A stretch of 64,000 nucleotides of DNA from Clostridia bacterium (GCA_017444825.1 JAFSVU010000034.1:1-64000); one strand, 5' to 3'; shown: positions 26,201 to 35,145, counted from the first letter of the stretch. The notes: generated by a model not told the origin, from the letters alone. Numbers and translations: made by a program.

Positions 26201-26312
26201 CAGTCTGTCCGGGCTTACCGGGGTCTCCTGTGTTCGTGCATCCCACAGCCGGAAGAAGAATGGCAAGTGTAAGCACAAGCGATATTACCGCGAGAAATCT
26301 CTTATTTTTCAT
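23298..26312 (-). CDS. Large secreted lipoprotein of unknown function
   Basis: 1004 residues. A signal peptide with lipobox AVGC (Cys about 25) and a short Pro/Glu spacer lead into a long, beta-rich, Asn/Tyr/Asp/Ser-rich body with no motif I recognise. Aromatic-rich stretches such as SFHIGYYHLSTG suggest carbohydrate- or envelope-binding beta-sandwiches (inference). It starts 16 bases after pbp2, so it is made with the elongation machinery. AAAGGAGC precedes the ATG. Confidence 0.75.
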   Translation of the reverse strand: MKNKRFLAVISLVLTLAILLPAVGCTNTGDPGKPGQTDLPTAEPEPTPEPRSIKDETAMASSIVYANDLMNGVQCFYDSPERNGFTVQNLNSRAHITLKGGSERGLTSIMNANGVPLVNGGITGYVKTNDGFTFNTTSSSSARTNTNKLGSYYYEVNIRELAFETPEGAVDVYEEGDAVHLDSYERNGHDVTDVNVENDVLSFVIQRSSDPYIVFAVSQPLNGANCVAFDITSDGSASSGQIFYTYDGHTSYCPEQSRNFKFTQGATKERVYVYIPDFDGTSGKIRGLRFDIDGATEDDKVIIENVSLAKAPSVPTVKYGFEQTLHSYSDKLHSTLRIIYDVAQDDLKEFGGRYQIPKSTVEKLIVGMPGGSLLESIDGTVENFEYIGFNIKDAGVFGVIAEDDGVTGTRVFTEGDNYVVEIFIDITGSHKKASSSRFGHRIYASGKHDFDELKMEAYYERHPLTFEVTEQYSKASKFKATGYDTNVGAYTLTVAGTDFQTAYRVKNRNNYYGGTVKVSASSDNRKIYFYSKGENGCLEAAALLDDKMMLTPIQPEVCKNFHGENEESYYDPKDPQWGVTVYPLVVEAGKDLTYTMLNLYQNWGAHALKQISSISFHIGYYHLSTGTTESNCIAPYFVYGRDGWTLPDFRGCSGIMWTTQPQFNSVGRPGFLRYKVGNKVYQSEYTDSYIRSVGPVYSDLDYSYISFDGTIAYDLRHVEFPSNDENRTYYSMKATVLEDVTFEDARKTFTLFYFDPRSACMETTKYKSEDGTLVELKNNTKGVQSEKIYKLSLDNPYYSLYNYSVRNGSDVENFGFIVKSFSMTVGGKAFENGLVMRNSVINDGGMLNKVEIGVDADVLEFKKGDTIDCVFILLPFGVANQTNDDNVTYVIEDSINNPWRVSEVKTGSVIEDDYIAIVGCENDVAEFTVTGGRNANAVRVCGFTKLVRPKIQELVDGSWVDYVYNVADFDGYQVNYTTEGFFDYSFIVDMENYTDSRTFRVTVG

Positions 26313-26328
26313 AAAAAGCTCCTTTCAG

Positions 26329-28497
26329 TCAATAGATTGGACCGTCTGTATTGAACCATTTGCCCAGTCGCTGGCCGCTGCCCACAGAGTTTGAGTATCT
26401 GTCATACGTATGAGTGCCGGTAACGTCGCCCTCTTCGTATTTGCCCTCAAAGCAGCAATCCATTATCTCGCCGATCATGGGGAAAGTATTTCCGCTGTAG
26501 ACACCGTGCTCCAGCATAAGTGTCAGCGCTATCTGCGGATCGTTGCAGGGAGCAAATCCGGTATAAAAACCGTGGGACGACTGCTCATTGGTACCTGTCT
26601 GGGCCGTTCCGGTCTTTCCCGCCACAAAATATCTGGGGTACATGTTTACAAGCTTTGCGATAGCAGGGTAAGCCTCTATCATTCTCGTCATAGCGACTTT
26701 TACAAGATCCACCGCATCCTTGGAGACGCCTGTCTCTGTGGCTATCTTCTCGCGCTTGTAAACGATGCTGCCCTTCGCGTCCACAACGACGTTCAAAAGG
26801 TGCATATCGTAAAGCGTTCCGCCGTTTGCGATGGCGCCGGTGTAGCGGTTGACCTGGATAGGTGTAAAGGCTGTGTAGAGCTGTCCGATGCAGGTGGCCG
26901 CGGTGGATGCGTCATTCCACGCATGGTACCTTCCCGATTCGAATATATCCATGGTCTGCGGGTTGCTTCGTGATCCCTGGCGTTCCGGTATCTCTATGCC
27001 CGAGAACTCGCCAAGGCCGAACTGCTTCGCCCAGTAGTCGATATTCTCGATGCCCGCGTCAATGCCCACGGTCGCAAAATAAACGTTGCAGGACCTTCCC
27101 AGGGCCGCCACAAGGTTAACGTTATTGTGTATACCCAGGCATTTCATCTTTCTGCCGCCGGCCTTGATGTATCCGGGACAGTTTACGACCCTGTCCGCAT
27201 CAGTTGCGCCGGATTCCAGAGCCGCAATGGCGATGATAGGCTTTATCATCGATCCGATAGGATAGGTTCCCTGGGTGGCACGGTTGATGCTCGGTGAGTC
27301 GTCAGCCTCAAGGATCTGCTTTATCTGCTCCTGAGCCTTGAAATCCGATGCCGGTGCGACGAAAAGGTTATTGTCGAAGCTCGGATAGGAGACCATGGCG
27401 TAGATGGCTCCCGAATTGACGTCGGAAACAATTGCGGCGCCGGCATTGCAGTCTCCGAAGTTGTCCTGCTCCTGAGGGGCTCTCGACACCGTATTCTTAA
27501 CAATGGTATCCATGGACTCATAGAGTCTCTGCTGGAGCCTGATGTCGATGGTGAGGTAAACGTCGTAGCCCGCCCTTGGCGCCTGATATCCGGTCTCCTT
27601 TACGGTTCCGTCGGCACCGATGGCATATGACCTGTATCCTCTCTCGCCCCTAAGATATGTCTCGTAGGACTTCTCAAGGCCTATCTTACCTATGACGTCA
27701 TCCGCAAGGTAGCCCTGGTCTTTTTTCTGTTTGTATTCCTCTTCGTCGATGGCTCTGACATAGCCGATCACAGGACCCAGTGACTCATTGTTCACGTAAT
27801 ACCTGTAGTACGTTTCCTCGGTGGTGATACCGTGGAAGTCCCCGGATTTCGCCGTTATCTCGTCAATACTCGCCTTGCATGCATCGCTGCTGACAACGGT
27901 CGGTTTGATGGTATCCAGGCCGTATGCGTAGGTCGTATAACGCATGATCATTATTTTGTATGCCTCATAGTCCGAATAATCCTCGGATATGCCGAAAAGA
28001 TTGGACCTGAGGTAGTTAAAAGCGGATCCCGGTGTGTCAAAATAGCTCTTGTCGGACTTTGACGTGACAAGATCGTTCATAAAAGCCTGTTTGTTTCCGA
28101 TTTCATAGGGTTCGTCGATCATCGGTCCCCAGGCCGGAGGATAGAGGAGATAATCGCCAAGGAAATTGGTGTACTCATCGCCGTTCTTCTCAAAAATGTT
28201 GACAAGCTCCAGGTACATCCTGTCGCGGTAGGACTGGTCATCGTCGGTGTTTATCATATAGACCTTGTAGGAGGTCCTGTTTCCCGCCAGCAACACGCCG
28301 TTTCTGTCGTATATGTTTCCCCTTGGCGCGTCAAGAGGAAGCTTGTACTCAGTCATTTCCTTAAGATCGTCGGCGTAGAGCTCGCTGTTTACCACCTGTA
28401 TGGAAAACAGTCTCGCCGCAAGAAGGATCATGACCAATACAAGTCCGATCCCGAGATACGTTATACGGTTATGAAGCAGCTTTTTAAGTCCGTTCAT
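26329..28497 (-). CDS. mrdA: Penicillin-binding protein 2 (elongasome transpeptidase)
   Basis: Cross-links peptidoglycan during cell elongation, outside the membrane. 722 residues with one N-terminal membrane anchor (about 12-32), a PBP dimerisation region (APRGNIYDRNG near 57) and a class B transpeptidase. The active-site triad is complete: SMIK near residue 414, SCN near 467 and KTGTAQTG near 627. Its place directly after mreD supports PBP2 rather than the division enzyme PBP3. The stop of mreD and this start are four bases apart. Confidence 0.95.
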   Translation of the reverse strand: MNGLKKLLHNRITYLGIGLVLVMILLAARLFSIQVVNSELYADDLKEMTEYKLPLDAPRGNIYDRNGVLLAGNRTSYKVYMINTDDDQSYRDRMYLELVNIFEKNGDEYTNFLGDYLLYPPAWGPMIDEPYEIGNKQAFMNDLVTSKSDKSYFDTPGSAFNYLRSNLFGISEDYSDYEAYKIMIMRYTTYAYGLDTIKPTVVSSDACKASIDEITAKSGDFHGITTEETYYRYYVNNESLGPVIGYVRAIDEEEYKQKKDQGYLADDVIGKIGLEKSYETYLRGERGYRSYAIGADGTVKETGYQAPRAGYDVYLTIDIRLQQRLYESMDTIVKNTVSRAPQEQDNFGDCNAGAAIVSDVNSGAIYAMVSYPSFDNNLFVAPASDFKAQEQIKQILEADDSPSINRATQGTYPIGSMIKPIIAIAALESGATDADRVVNCPGYIKAGGRKMKCLGIHNNVNLVAALGRSCNVYFATVGIDAGIENIDYWAKQFGLGEFSGIEIPERQGSRSNPQTMDIFESGRYHAWNDASTAATCIGQLYTAFTPIQVNRYTGAIANGGTLYDMHLLNVVVDAKGSIVYKREKIATETGVSKDAVDLVKVAMTRMIEAYPAIAKLVNMYPRYFVAGKTGTAQTGTNEQSSHGFYTGFAPCNDPQIALTLMLEHGVYSGNTFPMIGEIMDCCFEGKYEEGDVTGTHTYDRYSNSVGSGQRLGKWFNTDGPIY

Positions 28498-28500
28498 GTT

Positions 28501-29187
28501 TTATCCTCTGAAGTCTATAGCTTTTCTTCTTCCTCTGCCCAGTTTACCGAGAGCATAAGTGACCGGTACCAGAAGAGCGAGATAGACCACGTATGTGTAA
28601 AGAGACGAGGGAAGCGTCCTGTAAAGCAGATGTCCGAAGAAATCCTCGTACAGCACAGGTGCTCTTGACGCGTAAAGCGAAAGGAATCTGGCGCCAAAAC
28701 CCTCGACCAGTGTATAAAGCGTTATAAAAACAGGTCCCGACGATATGTAAAACACCATCTTTCCTTTAAATGCGGGTCTCACGACGGCCGCGGTGATGAT
28801 GCAAAAATACATGTATATCAGCCCGTAAAAACCAATGTACCTTCCCAGCGAAATGTCCACGGCAAGCCCGCTGAACAGCCCCAGAAACATGGAAAAAGTC
28901 CCGTCGCTGCTCATGGATATAAGCACAAGAAGCGCCAGCAGGATATTGGGCTTGGTCCCGAATATCCTCAGATCGTTAAAGAACGCCTCCTGAACGAATA
29001 TCGCCAATGCCGCCGCAAACACCGAAAAAACTATTTTTCCTCTGGTGGTGGCATAGTCGAACTGCTCGGCGCCTCCAAGAATGGCATTTCCGGTATGCAG
29101 AATAAAGCTGTCCTTTGCACCGTGTGTAAAAGGACCGGGTCTTCCTCTTCTGAAAAAGCGCTTTATTGCTTTCGTGTTAAGAAACAT
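28501..29187 (-). CDS. mreD: Rod-shape-determining membrane protein MreD
   Basis: 228 residues with five or six membrane helices, part of the MreBCD-PBP2-RodA elongation complex. The start at 29187 is preferred because GGAGG lies six bases upstream; the longer frame starts without a ribosome site. An unusual hydrophilic N-terminal extension of about 50 residues with an RRGRPG patch precedes the first helix. Family words are FGTKPNILLALLVLISM and GLFSGLAVDISLG. Confidence 0.9.
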   Translation of the reverse strand: MFLNTKAIKRFFRRGRPGPFTHGAKDSFILHTGNAILGGAEQFDYATTRGKIVFSVFAAALAIFVQEAFFNDLRIFGTKPNILLALLVLISMSSDGTFSMFLGLFSGLAVDISLGRYIGFYGLIYMYFCIITAAVVRPAFKGKMVFYISSGPVFITLYTLVEGFGARFLSLYASRAPVLYEDFFGHLLYRTLPSSLYTYVVYLALLVPVTYALGKLGRGRRKAIDFRG

Positions 29188-29236
29188 CCGCTGCCTCCGA
29201 AGTAAAACGGGAAAACATCCCCGCCTCACCATCATG

Positions 29237-30061
29237 TCATCTGTCGATCATTATAAACACCTTGCTGAGAAGTGTCAGGTCCACCGCAGGCTCCACAAGA
29301 GCCGTAGTGATGCCGCTCTCCCTGTCTATAGAGACCGATTTGACAGTTCCCACCATAACTCCCTGGGGGAACACACCGCCGCTCTCTGCCGTGACGATAT
29401 TGTCGCCCACCTGAACGGAGGTCGTGGAGGAAAGCCTGTCAACTCTCAGCTCGTAGACCATCTTCTCATTTGAGACGCCTCTTACGCGTACAAGTTCGTT
29501 TGTACGCGACACGCGGCACATAAAAGCATTGTCCTCGTCAACAATTGTCAGTATCTTCGAGGAACCGAGTCCCTCCTCAGTGACAATGCCCACAAGGCCT
29601 TCAGGCGCAATGACCGTCGCGCCCCGCTTCACTCCGTCGTTCACTCCTCTGTCAACGGTAAAAGTGTTAAACCAGTCCGTAACGTCCTCAGCCACAATCT
29701 GGGCAGGCAGCAGGTTGTAATCCGACGAATAATCATCGAAGTCCAGCATACGGCGGAGCTCATTGGTTTCAAGAATGAGTCTCTCTTTCTCATCCTCAAG
29801 CACCGGGATCTCGGCGTTCTTTTCTCTCAATTCCTCAAGCTCGGCCTTCACGCTGTTATAAGACGTAACGTAGGAGAACCAGTCGGAGATGCCTGTAGCG
29901 GCCTTCCTGAAGCCATTGGTTATGAGGGTCACCGGAGTACCCGCAATTCGGTAAAGTGCGTTAAAATCACCGTTGGGGCTGGCGGAAACAACTATGGAGA
30001 CCACCAGCAGGATCGTTATGACCGTAAGTGCAAAAAGAGTTATCTGAGTTCTTTTATTCAT
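29237..30061 (-). CDS. mreC: Rod-shape-determining protein MreC
   Basis: 274 residues. One N-terminal helix, a coiled coil (about 60-95, rich in Glu/Leu), and the extracytoplasmic beta-barrel pair (AQIVAEDVTDWFNTFTVDRG, GLVGIVTEEG, VMVGTVKSV) that scaffolds PBP2. The start at 30061 is chosen for the AAGGGG site seven bases upstream; the longer frame adds 25 non-family residues. It lies between mreB and mreD. Confidence 0.94.
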   Translation of the reverse strand: MNKRTQITLFALTVITILLVVSIVVSASPNGDFNALYRIAGTPVTLITNGFRKAATGISDWFSYVTSYNSVKAELEELREKNAEIPVLEDEKERLILETNELRRMLDFDDYSSDYNLLPAQIVAEDVTDWFNTFTVDRGVNDGVKRGATVIAPEGLVGIVTEEGLGSSKILTIVDEDNAFMCRVSRTNELVRVRGVSNEKMVYELRVDRLSSTTSVQVGDNIVTAESGGVFPQGVMVGTVKSVSIDRESGITTALVEPAVDLTLLSKVFIMIDR

Positions 30062-30084
30062 AATTGACCCCTTGGAACCGTCCG

Positions 30085-31110
30085 TTAAGCTCTGCCAGCG
30101 TTGATGAGTTCTTTCAGCGTGACATCCGAGAGACACTTGCCAATGCCGTTAGCCGTGGCATATCTTGCGCCGTCAACTACCTTCACCGGAACGTTGGTCT
30201 CAGTCCTTACAAATTCCGAAAGACCGGTAAGAAGAGATCCGCCGCCAGACATGGCAATGCCGTTCCTTACAATATCCGCGCTTATCTCCGGCGGAAGCCC
30301 GTCCAGCACGCCCTTGATGCAGTCCACTATCTGGATGGCGGGATCCTTGAAAGTCTCTATGAGCTCGTTCGAGTAAATGCGAACGTTCCCCGGAAGACCC
30401 GTGATCATGTCACGTCCGTAAACGTCAATGCTCTTCTCCTGAGCCTGTGGGAAAACACACCCGGCCTTTATCTTAACTGTCTCTGCGGTCTCCTCGCCAA
30501 TGAGAAGGTTGTGATCGGTCCTCATGTGGTTTATGACCTGAAGATCGAAAGCCTCGCCTCCCACGGTGATGGAGTCTCCCACAAGAATGCTGCCCATGGA
30601 AATGACTGCCACCTCTGTGGTGCCGCCTCCTATGTCAACTATCATGGAGCCTTCCGCGCTTTCGGCCCGGAGAGGAAGATCGGCGCCAATGGCAGACGCA
30701 AGCGGTTCCTCAATAAGCCTCGGCATCGCCCTGGCAGGTCTTCTGCATGATGACTTGGCGGCTTCGAGCACAGCCAGCTGTTCCACCTCGGATATCTTTG
30801 TGGGAACGCTGAGGATCATCCTGGTGGTGCCGAAGTTTATGGCAAGACCGCAGGCCTTTGCCAGAAAATATCTGAGCATAAACTCAGCTATCTCAAAATC
30901 CGCTATCGCGCCTTTTCTCACAGGCTTAACGGTAGTGATGGTTGGAGGCGTTCTCCCTATCATACGCTCGGCTGCGGTGCCGACAGCGATGGGTTTTCCG
31001 GTGCTTGTATTGATAGCGACAACGGAAGGTTCGCTGAGCACGATGCCCTTGTCCTTCATAAAAATATTCGTCGTCGATGTTCCAAGGTCTATGCCGATAT
31101 CCTTTGCCAT
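30085..31110 (-). CDS. mreB: Rod-shape-determining actin homolog MreB
   Basis: 341 residues, the membrane-associated actin filament that directs lateral wall synthesis. Nucleotide-binding signatures are GIDLGTSTTNIF (phosphate 1), VDIGGGTTEVAVIS (phosphate 2, near 160) and MSGGGSLLTGL (adenosine, near 288). It follows radC and precedes mreC, the conserved Bacillota order. Confidence 0.96.
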   Translation of the reverse strand: MAKDIGIDLGTSTTNIFMKDKGIVLSEPSVVAINTSTGKPIAVGTAAERMIGRTPPTITTVKPVRKGAIADFEIAEFMLRYFLAKACGLAINFGTTRMILSVPTKISEVEQLAVLEAAKSSCRRPARAMPRLIEEPLASAIGADLPLRAESAEGSMIVDIGGGTTEVAVISMGSILVGDSITVGGEAFDLQVINHMRTDHNLLIGEETAETVKIKAGCVFPQAQEKSIDVYGRDMITGLPGNVRIYSNELIETFKDPAIQIVDCIKGVLDGLPPEISADIVRNGIAMSGGGSLLTGLSEFVRTETNVPVKVVDGARYATANGIGKCLSDVTLKELINAGRA

Positions 31111-31137
31111 ATTTTCAACTGCCCTTCGGATTATTAA

Positions 31138-31863
31138 TTATACTGCTTTATCAAATCTCAATGATTCGAATCTGTCCATTATTCCAAGATCTTTAAAACT
31201 CGAGAACTGTTTTCTTCCTACTATTATGTGGTCAAGGAGCGTTATCCCCATGATGTCGCCGGCCTGCTTTAGTCTTGCGGTAAGACTGATGTCCTCCCTG
31301 CTGGGTGTGATGTCCCCGGAGGGATGGTTGTGAGCCACCACCACCGCATAAGCAAGCTCCTTCACAGCGGGCTGAAATATCTCCCTTGGGTGCACAATGG
31401 TCCTGTCAAGAATGCCTCTCGAAACGACCCTGTAACCAATGATCCTCAGCCTTTTATCGAGCATCACCATCGAGAAGACTTCGCCGGGCTCATTCCAGAG
31501 CTCCTGCACAAAGAACTCGCCGATCTTCTTAACGTCTCCCCCGGTCTCGGCCATCCATTTGAACTCTCTTTCGATCCTTAAAGCCATCTCACCTGCGGCC
31601 TTAAGCTGGATAGCTTTCACCCTTCCGATACCTTTAACGGCCAAAAGCTCGCCCACACCTGCGCCGCATACGTTTTTAAGTTTCCCGTCGAATGCAAAAA
31701 GCAGTTCTTTTGCAACGTCGACCACGTTCATGTCTTTAGTCCCCGACCGGAGAATGACAGCAAGGAGCTCTGAATCGCTCAAGGAAGAAGCTCCGTACAA
31801 TTCAAGTTTTTCATAAGGCCTGTCACACTCGGGAATGCCGGGAAGCGTCGTTTTCAAAGCCAT
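31138..31863 (-). CDS. radC: RadC/JAB-domain protein
   Basis: 241 residues. A helix-hairpin-helix region (about 60-80, VGELLAVKGIGRVKAIQL) precedes a JAMM metalloprotease-like domain with VVAHNHPSGDITPSREDI, the H-x-H-x(10)-D zinc motif. The start at 31863 is set by GGGAGG seven bases upstream. Its cellular role is unsettled; early links to recombination repair are doubtful. First gene of the mre operon. Confidence 0.93.
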   Translation of the reverse strand: MALKTTLPGIPECDRPYEKLELYGASSLSDSELLAVILRSGTKDMNVVDVAKELLFAFDGKLKNVCGAGVGELLAVKGIGRVKAIQLKAAGEMALRIEREFKWMAETGGDVKKIGEFFVQELWNEPGEVFSMVMLDKRLRIIGYRVVSRGILDRTIVHPREIFQPAVKELAYAVVVAHNHPSGDITPSREDISLTARLKQAGDIMGITLLDHIIVGRKQFSSFKDLGIMDRFESLRFDKAV

Positions 31864-31973
31864 CTCCGAACCTCCCAATTATGAAAGCTGATACGAATTT
31901 ATTATACAATTTCCGGGCACCCAAATTCAACTGTTTCAGCCCGCCTCAAGGAATCCTTTTGACCCAATAATAA

Positions 31974-31996
31974 AGGGCCCGAAGGCCCTAAAATGA
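31974..31996 (-). terminator. Terminator of the surface-protein gene
   Basis: On the minus strand AGGGCC-TTCG-GGCCCT forms a UUCG-capped stem followed by TTTATTATT. It lies beyond the composite repeat, so the repeat is inside the surface-protein transcript. Confidence 0.75.
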
Positions 31997-32004
31997 TATT
32001 TCCC

Positions 32005-32177
32005 TTTGTACTTATTACCTAAGCGTACCTCTTACCTCTTACCTCTTACTTATTACCTTGTCCGGCACCGCTCGAACTATTACTTATTACCTGGGCGGCA
32101 CTCCCTTGAACTATTACTTATTACCTAAGCGGCACCCCTCAGACTATTACTTATTACTTTGTCCGGCACTCGCTTTA
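32005..32177 (-). repeat. Heptamer/GTGCCG composite repeat, copy C (longest)
   Basis: On the minus strand it begins four bases after the surface-protein stop with GCGAGTGCCGGACAAAGTAA. It then carries three tandem 33-34-base units (each a GTGCCG module plus AGTAATAAGTAATAG-like heptamers) and ends in AAGAGGT/AGAGGTA heptamers. It is the fullest copy and shows the unit structure best. Confidence 0.85.
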
Positions 32178-32179
32178 AC

Positions 32180-34954
32180 TTATATTACTCCCCGCTTCTT
32201 CAGCACCACCACAATGACCGCCACTCCGGCCGCGACAATGATCGCCGTGCTAACGGTAACCGTTATCAGTATCCTTGTTCTGAGATCCGCAGCGCCGGCA
32301 TTGGCAAGTGAGCCTTTATTTCCTCCATCATCTCTGATCTCGGTATAGACCGCGTTTATCACCACATCCCCCGTGGAAAGCTCAACGGTCTCCCATTCGC
32401 CCGTATAGCCGGCTTTTGCGGGAACATCCGGGAAAGTAAACTTTTTGTTTTCCACCGTATACGACGCCGTACCTATCTCCACTCCATCGCAGACAAAAGT
32501 GATCGTGTAAACGTTTATGGTGTAATAAAGATTTATCGTAACGTCTCCCGAGGTAAGTTCCACCCTCTCCCAGGCGCCTGTGTAGCCCTCTTTTTCGGGT
32601 ATTGCCGGGTATCTTATGTTCTTGTCCTCGTCACAATAATAGTCATCGCCAATGGTCTTCCCATCAAAAACGAAAGTCACATTGTAGATATTGAGAGTGT
32701 ATATAACGTCAATGGTTACGTCCCCGGTCCCCCAAACGATCCTTCTCCAGAGACCAATATATCCCTCTTTTTCGGGAATTTCAGGATATTCGACCTCGTC
32801 TGTTTTGTCCACGGTGTAGGTGCCGTTCCCGATGACCTCGCCCTCGCACACGAACAATATGTTATAGACGATAACGGTATAGTAAACGTTAATTGTGATA
32901 TCCCCCGTCGAAAGCGTCACGGTCTCCCAATGGCCCACGTAGCCTGGCTTTTCCGGTATCTCGGGATAAATGATGTTTTTGTTCTCCACGGTGTAGGTGC
33001 CTGTGCCTATCTCAGCTCCATCGCACAGGAATATGATGTTATATATGTTCACCTTGTAGATAACGTTTATGGTTATGTCGCCGGTTGAAAGTACGACCTC
33101 CTCCCAGGTTCCGGTATAGCCCTCCCTTTCGGGGATCTTTGGGTATTTTATATCTTTGTTCTCCACCGAATAGGTGGCGTCGCCGATCTTAAATCCGTCG
33201 CACACAAAAACTATGTTGTAAACGATCACGGTGTAATAAATGTTGATGGTTACGTCACCTGTGGAAAGCTTTACCTCCTCGAAATGGCCCTCATAGCCCG
33301 GCTTTTCGGGTATCGCCGGATAATTGACCGTCTTATCTTCAACGGTATACGTGTCGGAGCCGATGACCTTGCCGTCAAGGACAAACACGATGTTATAGAT
33401 GTTTATCTCGTAAATAAGGTTTATGGTAACGTCGCCTGTGGTGAGAACCACCTTTTCCCAATGGCCTGTGTAGCCGGTCTTTTCCGGAATGGGCGGGTAG
33501 ACGATGTTCTTGTCGGAAACTGTGTAGTCGTCGACGGCCACCTCTTTACCGTTTATCACAAATCTTATGACGAACACTTTCTCGTAGAGATTTACCGTAA
33601 TGGTCTTGCCGCATACGGGGCAGACTTCGTTGTTGTATCCGTGTCCCGCATCCGGACCGTTTTCGTCCTTTTCAAAATGACCTTTGGTGTGGCCCGTGGC
33701 AGCTATGGTGCCTGTCTCAAGTACCTCGCCGCACACTGTGCACTCCTTATGCTTTGAACCTGCGGAAGTACATGTAGGTTCCTTGTCTACGATCCATTCA
33801 CCCGGGGTATGGGTCGTGTGACCACCCTGGGCAGATCTCCAGACCGCATAAAGGGTCGTGTCGGAATTAATCGAAAAAGATTTTAGTCCCGATGACGTAT
33901 AATCCGGGGAAGATGCATTTCTGTTTGCAGACCAGCCGAGGAAAGTGTAGCCGCTCCTGCTGGGGATATGGTTAAATACCACGGTCACCTGGTCGCCCGA
34001 AGAGTATTGGTTAAGGTCGAGAGGAACACTGTTTGAACCGCCGTTTGAGTTATAGCTGACCGAATAGAATGAGTATCCTGCCGTGGTCGTGAGCGTTTTT
34101 AACGTATTGTGGGTAGTTGCGTCCTTTATGACCACATCTATCTGATATGTGCCCTTTGGCGATCCTCCCTCAAGATCAAATGCAACGTTTTTAGTATTGA
34201 CAGCGGATGTGACCGTCATGCTTGAGAAAGCGCTGCCGTACTGACTGCCGGACTTTGATGCGCTGTACTCGAGTTCCACGTTCATATTGCTCTCTGAGGA
34301 AATGGAAAGGTTCGTCGAGACTCTGCCGGAGTTGGATATGGATGCAGAAAGGTCCGCTGAATTAAGAGCGTTGCCGCCGGCTCCCGTAAACTCAAGGGAA
34401 ACAGTCCTCACGTATACGACCCAGCTCAAACATACGTCAAACTCAAAATGGTAGCGGTGGCCTTTGGTGAACAAAGAGGGATCCAGCATAAAAACGGTGC
34501 TGTTCCATTCCTGATCCATTCCCGAAAGGTGCCCGACGGTGGATTCCTGACCCGAGGTCTCATCAATCAGATATACGTAATCGATTTCTCCCTGACCCTC
34601 GTCAACGTCAAAAGCGTAGACGGTAAGCCTCGTAAGCTCGTTAATATCGGTCTGTATATCAAACTGAAGACCCATGCGGAGCCTGACTTTTCTGTTTCTA
34701 GATCCTCCGAATATATCGTACCCGTTGTTGGTGAACGAAGCTGCGTTGGGATTGTAGTCACGGTCAGAGCTCTCATTGTAAGCTCTTCCTCTTCCGGTAG
34801 CTCCGCTGTTAAAAAGGTTTACGGTGCCGGTAGTTCCGGTTACCGTCACAGGGTCTGTCGTGTTCTGAGCAGCCTGCGGAAAGACCGCAAATATCAATAA
34901 CGATGCCACAAAAGCGGTGAGAATAAGTGCCGCCAAGGTATGTGATCTGGCCAT
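32180..34954 (-). CDS. Giant repetitive surface protein with C-terminal membrane anchor
   Basis: 924 residues. An N-terminal signal/anchor segment (about 8-27) leads to a beta-rich domain (about 35-290), an InlB-type repeat (YTFLGWSANRN...TLYAVW near 340-375), a Cys-rich module (TCTSAGSKHKECTVCG, CPVCGKT) and seven tandem repeats of about 59 residues. A final membrane helix ends in KKRGVI, so it is held in the membrane rather than sorted by LPXTG. GGAGG lies seven bases before the ATG. An adhesin or structural surface role is inferred. Confidence 0.85.
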   Translation of the reverse strand: MARSHTLAALILTAFVASLLIFAVFPQAAQNTTDPVTVTGTTGTVNLFNSGATGRGRAYNESSDRDYNPNAASFTNNGYDIFGGSRNRKVRLRMGLQFDIQTDINELTRLTVYAFDVDEGQGEIDYVYLIDETSGQESTVGHLSGMDQEWNSTVFMLDPSLFTKGHRYHFEFDVCLSWVVYVRTVSLEFTGAGGNALNSADLSASISNSGRVSTNLSISSESNMNVELEYSASKSGSQYGSAFSSMTVTSAVNTKNVAFDLEGGSPKGTYQIDVVIKDATTHNTLKTLTTTAGYSFYSVSYNSNGGSNSVPLDLNQYSSGDQVTVVFNHIPSRSGYTFLGWSANRNASSPDYTSSGLKSFSINSDTTLYAVWRSAQGGHTTHTPGEWIVDKEPTCTSAGSKHKECTVCGEVLETGTIAATGHTKGHFEKDENGPDAGHGYNNEVCPVCGKTITVNLYEKVFVIRFVINGKEVAVDDYTVSDKNIVYPPIPEKTGYTGHWEKVVLTTGDVTINLIYEINIYNIVFVLDGKVIGSDTYTVEDKTVNYPAIPEKPGYEGHFEEVKLSTGDVTINIYYTVIVYNIVFVCDGFKIGDATYSVENKDIKYPKIPEREGYTGTWEEVVLSTGDITINVIYKVNIYNIIFLCDGAEIGTGTYTVENKNIIYPEIPEKPGYVGHWETVTLSTGDITINVYYTVIVYNILFVCEGEVIGNGTYTVDKTDEVEYPEIPEKEGYIGLWRRIVWGTGDVTIDVIYTLNIYNVTFVFDGKTIGDDYYCDEDKNIRYPAIPEKEGYTGAWERVELTSGDVTINLYYTINVYTITFVCDGVEIGTASYTVENKKFTFPDVPAKAGYTGEWETVELSTGDVVINAVYTEIRDDGGNKGSLANAGAADLRTRILITVTVSTAIIVAAGVAVIVVVLKKRGVI
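32336..33574 (-). repeat. Seven tandem repeats of about 177 bp inside the surface-protein gene
   Basis: Each unit encodes the pattern hYNIhFVxDGxxIGxxTYTV followed by YPxIPEKxGYxGxWExVxLSTGDVTIN and a Tyr-rich end (about residues 460-873). Units alternate between IYN and VYN beginnings and between NIYYTV and NVIYKV ends, hinting at duplication of a two-unit block. Such arrays expand and contract by recombination. Confidence 0.9.
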
Positions 34955-34999
34955 CAGGGAACCTCCGTGTTTTTATGAAATATCTGTAACAACGCTAAA

Positions 35000-35028
35000 A
35001 TGATACCACAAATTTCAAATACAGACAA
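35000..35028 (-). promoter_or_regulatory. Promoter of the surface-protein gene
   Basis: On the minus strand: TTGTCT at 35028-35023, a 17-base spacer, and an extended -10 TGGTATCAT with the hexamer at 35005-35000, about 45 bases before the ATG. Confidence 0.75.
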
Positions 35029-35115
35029 CGATTTTTCGTGTTTTTTGTAACAAACCAATGCTTTCAGCTTAAAAATAAAGAGCCGGAAGGATCATTGAAA
35101 CGGGAGGCTGAAATA

Positions 35116-35145
35116 TTGACGCAAGTCCGTCCGTTGTGCTAAAAT
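35116..35145 (+). promoter_or_regulatory. Promoter of glnS
   Basis: TTGACG at 35116-35121, an 18-base spacer, and TAAAAT at 35140-35145. Transcription would start near 35152, downstream of the GTG at 35136, so translation cannot begin at that GTG from this promoter. Confidence 0.7.

Noticed and set aside
32005-32177. CRISPR array
   Set aside because: The repeated units are contiguous 7- and 33-34-base modules without unique spacers, and no cas genes are nearby.
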